Below, piece after piece: positions 1-5,665 of a stretch of 12,441 nucleotides of DNA. Numbering within the stretch: the first letter of the stretch is position 1; each line of letters begins with the position of its first letter. A program made the translations under genes and the position numbers. A model generated the notes under the pieces. It saw only the letters and a program-made list of their open reading frames with translations. It searched no databases and was not told where the DNA came from. The DNA is taken from contig JAHEEZ010000096.1 in NCBI GenBank assembly GCA_024640445.1, forward strand, positions 1 to 12,441, written 5' to 3'. The DNA is from Acidobacteriota bacterium (GTDB taxonomy: Bacteria > Acidobacteriota > Blastocatellia > Pyrinomonadales > Pyrinomonadaceae).

Positions 1-260
1 CCCGCCGGATAGGTCACCGTTCCGGTTTTCGCGCCCTCGGCGCTGACCGTCACTCGGGTCGGTATCGCGTACTCGCTTTTTGGACGGTACGAGTTAACGT
101 GAAGCCCGTTTGGGATCTCCATAACCACATACGCCTTCTTGGTTACTCCGCGGTTGGCAGAACCATTGCTGACCGACATGCTTATGGTCTGCGCGCTTAT
201 CTGTGCTGCTGCAATAACCGTGAAGACTGCGACGGCCAAAATAATGATCGATTTCTTCAT
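1..260 (-). CDS. Secreted protein with DsbD-type N-terminal domain (partial, C-terminus outside window)
   Basis: Translation from the ATG at 258-260 gives 86 visible codons and stays open to the window edge. Residues 1-24 form a signal peptide: MKK, a hydrophobic run (IIILAVAVFTVIAAA), then a likely cleavage site near AQ-ISAQ-T. The mature part carries the pattern GLHVNSYRPKSEY, then IPT, then TVTYPAG. This resembles the immunoglobulin-like N-terminal domain of DsbD and related thiol:disulfide interchange proteins, which act in the periplasm. In that family the domain may be followed by DsbD transmembrane and thioredoxin parts or may stand alone; which applies here cannot be seen. No strong Shine-Dalgarno lies upstream of the ATG, but a reasonable -35/-10 pair does. 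It lies on the same strand as the preceding gene, about 184 bp downstream of it, so it is probably a separate transcription unit. The family call rests on motif recall, and the function beyond an envelope redox or metal role is not established. Confidence 0.7.
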   Translation of the reverse strand, partial: MKKSIIILAVAVFTVIAAAQISAQTISMSVSNGSANRGVTKKAYVVMEIPNGLHVNSYRPKSEYAIPTRVTVSAEGAKTGTVTYPA

Positions 261-280
261 AACTTAAGTAACTAATGCGA

Positions 281-309
281 ATTTGAGAAAGGACTATTCC
301 CGTCATCAA
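281..309 (-). promoter_or_regulatory. Candidate sigma-70 promoter for the DsbD-like gene
   Basis: Read on the minus strand, TTGATG (304-309) is followed after exactly 17 bp by TCAAAT (281-286). These match the -35 consensus TTGACA at four positions and the -10 consensus TATAAT at four. The -10 lies about 20 bases before the ATG at 260, giving a very short leader. A small palindrome CGATA-TT-TATCG (334-345) lies about 25 bp upstream of the -35 and could be an operator, but short palindromes are common by chance. Confidence 0.35.
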
Positions 310-444
310 GATGCGAGAGCTGCGACTCCGGTTCGATATTTATCGGTAAAGGAGTTGAAAGGGGGTCAGCGCCGGATCTGTGTCGCTATATACTTTCTAC
401 CAAAATCCAGAGGGTATGTCACAGATCTCCCGTGACCTTCTGCC

Positions 445-969
445 TTACCTGAGCCTTAAGGATGCGAGCATTTCCGACGCCCTCGCAGAATACTCTTCCT
501 CGTGGTTCTCCAGCATCGTCGCGCGGAATTCGTAGGTCTTACCGCGGTCAGCGCATTCGATCACCCTTCTGTAGACCGCATATCCGATCTCGTCTTCTGT
601 CCTTTCACTCCGCGAGTTCATCTCCCTTCGGGAGGGAGTTGGGTCGGTGAGCTCCTTTGACGTAAAGGTCTCTCCCGATTCCGCTTCAGCGGCCAGGTCG
701 TCCAAAACGAGTCCTTCGTGAATACGAAGCCGCGCCCTGGCGCGCCAAATATTCCGTGTAGATCGTTCGCCGTAAAACTTTGAATAAGCTTCGAATGGGA
801 AGTCCGGCGGCTCGCGAAGCGGAAAGAGAAATCCCTCGGGCTTTTCCACCGTGAAATCCTCTTTTTCGATAAGCTCCGGGCTAAAAGCCGCAGCCGCGCT
901 TCGCTTGATACGCGTTGAGACATACACCATGATCGCGACGACGATCCCTCCGATAATAAAGATTTCCAT
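445..969 (-). CDS. Conserved-looking single-span membrane protein of unknown function
   Basis: 174 aa from the ATG at 967-969. I do not recognise a named family. Residues 2-20 (EIFIIGGIVVAIMVYVSTR) are a hydrophobic N-terminal anchor, followed by a positive cluster (RIKRS) that suggests the rest is cytoplasmic. The remainder is charged and probably helical, rich in Glu and Arg, with one Cys (IECADRG). The frame stays open upstream to 1137, but that extension lies inside the rlmN reading frame and has shadow-like composition (Arg/Ser-rich), so the internal ATG followed by the membrane anchor is chosen. A weak GGA-type ribosome site sits just before it. The gene starts 13 bp after the rlmN stop on the same strand, so the two are probably co-transcribed. 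Nothing in the sequence ties its function to RNA methylation. Confidence 0.72.
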   Translation of the reverse strand: MEIFIIGGIVVAIMVYVSTRIKRSAAAAFSPELIEKEDFTVEKPEGFLFPLREPPDFPFEAYSKFYGERSTRNIWRARARLRIHEGLVLDDLAAEAESGETFTSKELTDPTPSRREMNSRSERTEDEIGYAVYRRVIECADRGKTYEFRATMLENHEEEYSARASEMLASLRLR

Positions 970-982
970 ATCCGATCCGGTT

Positions 983-2062
983 TCAGACGTCTGCCTCAGC
1001 GGAACCTGTTCGTGCCGCGAGCTGGCCGCAGGCGGCGAAGATGTCCCGTCCTCTTGGGGTTCTAACAAAGGCCGGGATCCCCTCGGCTTCCAGGATCGCT
1101 TTGAAATCCGCCACCGTTTCCTTTGACGAAGGCTCATACGGAAGAGGATCAGCGGGGTTGTGCGGGATCAGGTTCACTTTAGCTTTGAGCAATCCATGAC
1201 GTTTTAGCAAGCCGGCGAGTTTTCGGGCAAGTGCCGGTGAGTCATTGACGCCGGAAAGAAGAACGTATTCAAAAGTGAAGGTCTCACCCCTTCGCAGTGT
1301 GGACTGGAACTCACCTGCCGCCGACATTAGCTCAGCCAAATTCCAGCGCTTGTTGATCGGCATCAACACGTCGCGCAGTTCGTCGGTCGGAGCCGAGATA
1401 GAGATCGCCAGGTTTGGCCTCGCTTCGAGCGCCGAAAACTCCCTGATCTTCGGTACTATGCCCGCAGTCGATACGGTGATTCGCCGGGGGACGATGAAAA
1501 GTCCGTCCTCCTCAGCAAGTATATCCACGGCTTTCAAGAGATTCTCAAAGTTAAGGAACGGCTCTCCGGCCCCCATCGCCACCAGGTTTGTTCCGTGCGG
1601 AGCCTCGTTTCGCTCTCCATAAACGTCGTTCAGCACGATGATTATTTGCTCGACGATCTCTCCCGCGGTCAGATTGCTGAGCAAACCGAGTTTCGCCGTC
1701 AGGCAAAACTCGCACTTGAGAGGACAGCCGGACTGGGACGAGAAGCATATGGTGTCTCTGTTCGCGGTCGGTATGTAAACCGTTTCGACCGGGTGCCCGG
1801 CGGCGGTTTCCATAAGATACCTGCGAGTGCCGTCGATTGAAACGTACCGGGAACGAACTGTGAGAGAGGAAGCTGTGGCGCATTCTGCGAGCTTCTCGCG
1901 AAGTGCAAGCGGAAGGTCGGTCATCTCGCCGAATTCGCGCAGGCGGTGTCCGCGCAGGCCTTTGATGATCTGCTTTGACCGAAAGCGCGGTTCACCGAGG
2001 TCCTTTATGAACTCCTCCATTTCCTCGCGGCCGAAACCTGTAAGGTGACGTTTTTGCTCCAT
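983..2062 (-). CDS. rlmN: Dual-specificity 23S rRNA (A2503) / tRNA (A37) C2-methyltransferase RlmN, radical SAM
   Basis: 359 aa from the ATG at 2060-2062. RlmN adds a methyl group to C2 of adenosine 2503 in 23S rRNA and of A37 in some tRNAs, using two S-adenosylmethionine molecules, in the cytoplasm. The N-terminal segment HLTGFGREEMEEFIKDLG matches the RlmN helical domain. The radical-SAM cluster motif CPLKCEFC (C113, C117, C120) binds the 4Fe-4S cluster. C106, seven residues upstream (ICFSSQSGC), corresponds to the E. coli C118 that resolves the intermediate, and C345 (FAACGQ) to the methyl-carrying C355. The SAM-binding GEP motif is present as GAGEPFLN, where GMGEP is usual. An in-frame GTG at 2117-2119 would add 19 residues, but neither start has a clear Shine-Dalgarno and homology begins just after the ATG, so the shorter form is preferred. 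Cfr-type resistance enzymes share the fold, but the sequence reads as housekeeping RlmN. Confidence 0.93.
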   Translation of the reverse strand: MEQKRHLTGFGREEMEEFIKDLGEPRFRSKQIIKGLRGHRLREFGEMTDLPLALREKLAECATASSLTVRSRYVSIDGTRRYLMETAAGHPVETVYIPTANRDTICFSSQSGCPLKCEFCLTAKLGLLSNLTAGEIVEQIIIVLNDVYGERNEAPHGTNLVAMGAGEPFLNFENLLKAVDILAEEDGLFIVPRRITVSTAGIVPKIREFSALEARPNLAISISAPTDELRDVLMPINKRWNLAELMSAAGEFQSTLRRGETFTFEYVLLSGVNDSPALARKLAGLLKRHGLLKAKVNLIPHNPADPLPYEPSSKETVADFKAILEAEGIPAFVRTPRGRDIFAACGQLAARTGSAEADV

Positions 2063-2138
2063 TGTGCTAAATGTTAAAAGATTGACCGCGAAATCGTAAG
2101 TTGGAAACGAAGAATCCACTGATCATCGTTGTCGAGTC

Positions 2139-2152
2139 CCGGCTTCCGGCTC
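2139..2152 (+). promoter_or_regulatory. Small GC-rich hairpin in the leader before the zinc-ribbon gene
   Basis: CCGG (2139-2142), a CTT loop and CCGG (2146-2149) can form a short stem; with a two-base bulge it extends through GAG (2134-2136) paired to CTC (2150-2152). It ends six bases before the Shine-Dalgarno AAAGGA (2158-2163) of the gene starting at 2169. It could modulate ribosome access, or be chance. The 106-bp gap 2063-2168 must also hold the divergent promoters for rlmN and this gene, but I could not identify a convincing pair for either. Confidence 0.25.
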
Positions 2153-2168
2153 AGTAGAAAGGATAGAA

Positions 2169-2702
2169 ATGAACGGATTACGCTGTCCCAAGTGTGACCT
2201 TGTCAACCTCCTCACAGCGGAAAACTGCCATCGATGCGGCAATTCGCTGACAGACCTTCCGGTCACCGCCCAGGTTTCTGTTCCCGTCGATCAGACGTTT
2301 CAGGCGCAGGCATACAGTCCTGTATTGTTCGGCGAATTCTCCGAAGAGACTGAGACCGGCAGAAAGACATTCTTCTGGTACCGCGTTTATGTCGGATTTA
2401 TGGCTGTCCTTTATTTGGCGATGGTCGCCGGCGGGTTGGCGATGGTCGTGGCCTCCGGATCCATGGCGGGAGCGGACGCCGAACAGTCGCTGATCTTGGG
2501 GTTTGCTTATACAATCGGCGGCGGTATCTTTGGGCTGGTCTTCGCAGTTGCGTTGTTTCTACCCAGGAAGCCGTTCAATTGGATCGTGGGCATCGTTATG
2601 ATCGCCTTCGGCCTGACCAGCTGTTGTTTCCTCCCCGCAACAGTCCCTCTATTGATATTCTGGCTGAAGCCTGAAACCAAAGCCTATTTCGGACGTAGTT
2701 GA
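2169..2702 (+). CDS. Zinc-ribbon multi-span membrane protein, function unknown
   Basis: 177 aa. The ATG is preceded by AAAGGA with a 5-base spacer, a good ribosome site. The N-terminus is a zinc ribbon: C6-P-K-C9, ten residues, then C20-H-R-C23, which should bind one zinc ion in the cytoplasm. A polar linker (about 30-68) leads to a hydrophobic C-terminal half with three or four membrane segments, around residues 71-96, 108-131 and 137-165, ending in a short charged tail. This zinc-ribbon-plus-membrane architecture is common in bacterial genomes, usually without an assigned function. The next gene starts 11 bp after the stop on the same strand, so the two form a likely operon. C152-C153 lie within the last membrane region and are unlikely to be zinc ligands. 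I do not assign a biochemical role. Confidence 0.85.
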   Translation: MNGLRCPKCDLVNLLTAENCHRCGNSLTDLPVTAQVSVPVDQTFQAQAYSPVLFGEFSEETETGRKTFFWYRVYVGFMAVLYLAMVAGGLAMVVASGSMAGADAEQSLILGFAYTIGGGIFGLVFAVALFLPRKPFNWIVGIVMIAFGLTSCCFLPATVPLLIFWLKPETKAYFGRS

Positions 2703-2713
2703 CTGGAGCTGAT

Positions 2714-3259
2714 ATGAAAAAATTGATTCTGCCTGCGCTGCTTGCCGCCGCGCTGCTTTCGCTAAACGTAATGGGACAAACAGACAAGAAAGAGTCCGGA
2801 ACGTCCGCTGCTGATACCGCTTCGATCGATTCGATCATAGGCGCGCTTTATGAATCCATTTCCGGCGGATCCGGTGTCGCGCGTGACTGGGACAGGTTCC
2901 GAAACCTCTTCCACGCGGATGCAAGGTTGATACCTACCGGAAAGGACGCATCCAGCGGCGTGCTCAACGCGACCTCGTTTACGCCGGACGGTTACATCAA
3001 GCGCGCCGAACCGTTCCTGATGAAGAACGGGTTCTTCGAGAAGGAGACGGCACGCAGGACACTTGTTTTCGGCGGCATCGCTCATATTTTCTCGACCTAT
3101 GAAGGGCGTAACAAAGAGTCGGACGCCAAGCCATTGGTTCGCGGGATCAACAGCATCCAGCTTCTCAATGACGGAAAGAGGTGGTGGATCATCTCCGTCT
3201 ACTGGCAGGCCGAGTCGCCCGACAATCCACTTCCGGGTGAGTTTCTCAAAGATGGCTGA
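2714..3259 (+). CDS. Secreted NTF2/SnoaL-like protein
   Basis: 181 aa from the ATG at 2714-2716, chosen because GGAG lies five bases upstream and a signal peptide follows at once. A TTG start at 2699 would add five residues inside the previous gene and is less likely. Residues 1-21 (MKKLILPALLAAALLSLNVMG) are a Sec signal peptide, with cleavage probably near MGQ; no lipobox cysteine is visible, so export is most likely to the periplasm. The mature part has the NTF2/SnoaL-like pattern: a helix with RDWDRFRNLFHADARLIPT, a central segment with GYIKRAEPF, and a C-terminal strand RWWIISVYWQ. This small cone-shaped fold serves as an enzyme or binding domain in many contexts; no catalytic residues can be assigned. 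It sits 11 bp behind the zinc-ribbon gene. The domain call is from pattern recall, not a profile search. Confidence 0.82.
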   Translation: MKKLILPALLAAALLSLNVMGQTDKKESGTSAADTASIDSIIGALYESISGGSGVARDWDRFRNLFHADARLIPTGKDASSGVLNATSFTPDGYIKRAEPFLMKNGFFEKETARRTLVFGGIAHIFSTYEGRNKESDAKPLVRGINSIQLLNDGKRWWIISVYWQAESPDNPLPGEFLKDG

Positions 3260-3312
3260 TCTGGCGCGCACCCTCAGAACAGCCGATTCACCTTCCTTTC
3301 GCAGTCGGTCAA

Positions 3313-3332
3313 ATTGAACGATTCAGTTCAAT
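3313..3332. repeat. Inverted repeat ATTGAAC-6 nt-GTTCAAT
   Basis: Perfect 7-bp arms, ATTGAAC (3313-3319) and GTTCAAT (3326-3332), around a 6-base spacer. A further GTTCAA copy lies at 3339-3344, in direct orientation to the right arm. The repeat sits 53 bp after the stop of the NTF2-like gene and over 200 bp before the next gene. It may be a protein-binding operator or part of a weak Rho-dependent end; it lacks the T-run of an intrinsic terminator. Confidence 0.4.
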
Positions 3333-3423
3333 CTGAGTGTTCAACGGGACCGTCTGTCTTTGGCAGTCTCTTCCAAGTCTTATTCTTGGCCCGTCTTTAC
3401 TGGGTCCCGCCGCATTCCGAGGC

Positions 3424-3439
3424 TGGCACAGATGTTGTT
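3424..3439 (+). promoter_or_regulatory. Possible sigma-54 (-24/-12) promoter
   Basis: TGGCAC followed by AGATG and TTGTT matches the sigma-54 consensus TGGCACG-N4-TTGCA in the -24 element and in the spacing, but the invariant GC of the -12 element is GT here, which usually weakens or abolishes activity. It would start transcription near 3450, about 115 bp before the cyclic-di-GMP gene. No enhancer-binding site was identified. Treat as a candidate only. Confidence 0.2.
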
Positions 3440-3564
3440 AATTACAATGTCGAGCCGGTTTGCGGGATTGCTCAGATCACTCTAAAGAATTTGTCCCGGC
3501 TTCATCCCCTCCCATGAGCGATCCCCAAAGATCTTAATTGATCGTTTTACCGGAGTACGGAACG

Positions 3565-5604
3565 GTGAGATATTTAGAAACCGATTCTTATAATGTGCTT
3601 TCAAGGGTGTTTTGGGCTTCCATCGCATCACTTGCGGTGCTCTTTACCTATTTCGCGATCTTCGTCTTTACCCTTCCCGCATCTGTCTTCTTGTTGGGCG
3701 CCATCGTATTCGCTATTGCAATTATCGGGATAATTTCATTCAGGGCGCAGAAGTTGATGCTGGACCAGAAGACTCTGGAGATACACGAGGCGAACCGGAT
3801 ATATCTGTCAACGGTTGAAGCCCTGGCGACCGCTGTCGATGCGCGTGACCAGATCGGAAGGGGTCACGTCAACCGGACTCAGGTCTATGCCGTGAGGATG
3901 GGGGAGCTGCTGGGACTGGAAAAAGCGGAGATCGAGGCGCTTAACACTGCAGCCCTTCTTCACGACATTGGCAAGCTTGCGGTGCCCGACCACATTCTGA
4001 ACAAACCCGGCGAACTTACGCCCGCGGAACTTGAAAAGATAAAGACCCACGCCGATGTTGGCGCCTCAATAGCATCCGAGATCGGCTTTCCATATCCGGT
4101 CACGCCCGCTATCAAGCATCACCACGAACGATGGGACGGAAAAGGGTATCCCGAGAAGCTCGCCGGAGACCGGATTCCGCTGACCGCCCGGATACTTGCG
4201 ATCGCGGATACGTACGACACGCTCCGTGTCACCAGGCCTTACAGGCCGGCTGTCACGCGCGAAGGCGCCTGCGCGCTTTTGAGGAATGGCGCCGGATCCC
4301 AGTTTGACCCGAAGCTGGTCGAACTATTCCTTTCGAATCTGAAGAGATTTGAATCGGAGATCGAGGCAACCGGGATCTCATACGACGCTGAAGATCAACA
4401 CTCATATTCCGGCCACCAGGGTCTGGAACAGAAGGGCGGATATGTCGAACAGATCAAGCGTGCCAATCGCGAAGTGTTCACTTTGTTCGAACTCGCAAGG
4501 GTCTTCGGAACGTCGCTGAACATCGACGACACGCTTTCGCTCTTCGTCAAGAAAATTTCCGAACTTCTTCCGCTTGATACCTGCGTTGTCTATTTGCTCA
4601 ACGAGACCGGAACTGTGGCGATGGCCAAGCACGTGGAAGGCGTGAACAGCGATGCGCTCAAGAATCGAAAACTTCGCGTCGGTCAAGGCGCGACGGGATT
4701 CACACTTCAGAATCGACAGTCTGTGTCCGATATCAGCCCGACACTTGATTTCGCTTCGTATCAGCTGAACTTCGTTAACTCGTACAAAGCGATGGCTTCG
4801 GTGCCTCTCATCGCGCATGGAAAACTCCTCGGAGCCGTTTCGGTCTACTCTTGCGACATCCGTCAATACGAGGAAGAGCATATGCGTCTGCTCGAAACCG
4901 TTTCAAGGATCGCGTCGGATGCGATCTGGTCCGCGCTCACCCACGCAGAAAGCGAGGTGCGGGCGCTAACGGATCCTCTGACAGGCCTTCCCAACGCACG
5001 CAGCCTGCAGGCGCGGTTTGAGAGCGAGATCTCAAGGGCGCGCAGGACAGGAAGCCGGTTCCAGATCCTTATGATCGATCTTGACGGTTTCAAATCGGTC
5101 AACGACCGCTTCGGTCACAAGACAGGAGACCTGCTTCTGAAAGACCTTTCGGATCTGATGAAAGCGGAATTGCGGGAATACGATTTTCTTGCCCGCTATG
5201 CGGGCGACGAGTTCGTGGCGATCATTCCGGAATCCGACAGCCCCGCGGCGTGGGAACTTTCTGAGAGGATCGAACGGGCAGTCAGCTGCTACAGGATGAA
5301 TACCGGTGACGGGAGCTTCGCAAGCGTCGGAGCCAGCATCGGTTACGCGGCATATCCCACTAACGGCGAAACCCTTGACCAGATCGTCATAGCCGCCGAC
5401 AAGGCTATGTACGCCGTAAAGGAACGCCGTAAATCGGATTTCGAACGGCGTGCCGCGAGAAGCAATACCAAACGAGTTTTCCCTGTGCCCCTCGAAAGCG
5501 ACCAGGACCTTGCCGACGATACCCGATTGCGGGAAGCCGGTGACGAGCATTTAGTCGTCGAACTAGACGAACGCCACGTGATCTCAACGAAAACCATCAA
5601 TTGA
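3565..5604 (+). CDS. Membrane-bound HD-GYP / GAF / GGDEF cyclic-di-GMP turnover protein
   Basis: 679 aa from the GTG at 3565-3567, which has GGAG nine bases upstream; a TTG at 3538 would give 688 aa but lacks a ribosome site. Two hydrophobic segments (about residues 15-36 and 38-60) anchor it in the inner membrane with almost no periplasmic loop. An HD-GYP domain follows (about 75-265): LLHDIGK with the HD pair at 133-134, a His at 162 (THADVG), and HHHERWDGKGYP ending in GYP at 194-196. This domain hydrolyses cyclic-di-GMP. A GAF domain (about 300-460) probably senses a small ligand. The GGDEF domain (about 467-620) has LTDPLTGLPN, the IDLDGFKSVND metal/substrate segment, and AGDEF (546-550) at the active site; RxxD (REYD, 537-540) lies exactly five residues before it, the usual inhibitory I-site. 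Both synthesis and breakdown therefore look possible in one chain. AGDEF departs from GGDEF at the first position, a substitution known from active cyclases. The 60-residue tail is charged and without a domain. Confidence 0.92.
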   Translation: MRYLETDSYNVLSRVFWASIASLAVLFTYFAIFVFTLPASVFLLGAIVFAIAIIGIISFRAQKLMLDQKTLEIHEANRIYLSTVEALATAVDARDQIGRGHVNRTQVYAVRMGELLGLEKAEIEALNTAALLHDIGKLAVPDHILNKPGELTPAELEKIKTHADVGASIASEIGFPYPVTPAIKHHHERWDGKGYPEKLAGDRIPLTARILAIADTYDTLRVTRPYRPAVTREGACALLRNGAGSQFDPKLVELFLSNLKRFESEIEATGISYDAEDQHSYSGHQGLEQKGGYVEQIKRANREVFTLFELARVFGTSLNIDDTLSLFVKKISELLPLDTCVVYLLNETGTVAMAKHVEGVNSDALKNRKLRVGQGATGFTLQNRQSVSDISPTLDFASYQLNFVNSYKAMASVPLIAHGKLLGAVSVYSCDIRQYEEEHMRLLETVSRIASDAIWSALTHAESEVRALTDPLTGLPNARSLQARFESEISRARRTGSRFQILMIDLDGFKSVNDRFGHKTGDLLLKDLSDLMKAELREYDFLARYAGDEFVAIIPESDSPAAWELSERIERAVSCYRMNTGDGSFASVGASIGYAAYPTNGETLDQIVIAADKAMYAVKERRKSDFERRAARSNTKRVFPVPLESDQDLADDTRLREAGDEHLVVELDERHVISTKTIN

Positions 5605-5633
5605 CGGTTTCTTAGAGACAAGGTCCGCTTGGT

Positions 5634-5665
5634 GCCCGGCAACCCACGGCCGGGCCCTTTTTTTT
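5634..5665 (+). terminator. Intrinsic terminator of the cyclic-di-GMP gene
   Basis: A perfect 7-bp GC stem, GCCCGGC (5634-5640) with GCCGGGC (5649-5655), an 8-base loop and then a run of eight T (5658-5665). It begins 30 bases after the TGA of the plus-strand gene. The T-run overlaps the final stop codon of the convergent minus-strand gene. Read from the minus strand the stem has no downstream T-run, so it should stop mainly plus-strand transcription. Confidence 0.9.

Larger units (their letters stand above)
3260..3564. other. Non-coding stretch of about 300 bp with inverted repeats
   Basis: No convincing gene is seen here. A 67-codon frame from a TTG at 3314 lacks a ribosome site and any recognisable domain. 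The stretch holds the inverted repeat at 3313-3332, a nested pair of inverted repeats at 3345-3409 (CGGGACC with GGTCCCG; inside it CCAAG-7 nt-CTTGG at 3373-3389), a pyrimidine-rich run with repeated GTCT, and a sigma-54-like sequence at 3424-3439. It most likely contains the end of the upstream transcript and the promoter and leader of the cyclic-di-GMP gene. No T-run follows any of the stems, so none is a standard intrinsic terminator. Confidence 0.6.

Noticed and set aside
970..1137. N-terminal extension of the 174-aa membrane protein
   Set aside because: The extra 56 codons lie within rlmN in another frame and read as shadow sequence; the internal ATG places a membrane anchor at the N-terminus.
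2063..2119. Upstream GTG start for rlmN
   Set aside because: It adds 19 residues with no match to the family and has no ribosome site; it stays possible since the ATG also lacks a clear one.
3314..3517. 67-codon plus-strand frame from TTG in the intergenic stretch
   Set aside because: No ribosome site, a rare start codon, no membrane segment or domain, and it crosses the inverted-repeat region.
3260..3564. Possible cyclic-di-GMP (GEMM) riboswitch before the cyclic-di-GMP gene
   Set aside because: The conserved GEMM core elements were looked for and not seen; only generic inverted repeats are present.
4402..4881. 159-codon minus-strand frame inside the cyclic-di-GMP gene
   Set aside because: It lies opposite the GAF-encoding region of a strongly supported gene and shows no domain of its own.
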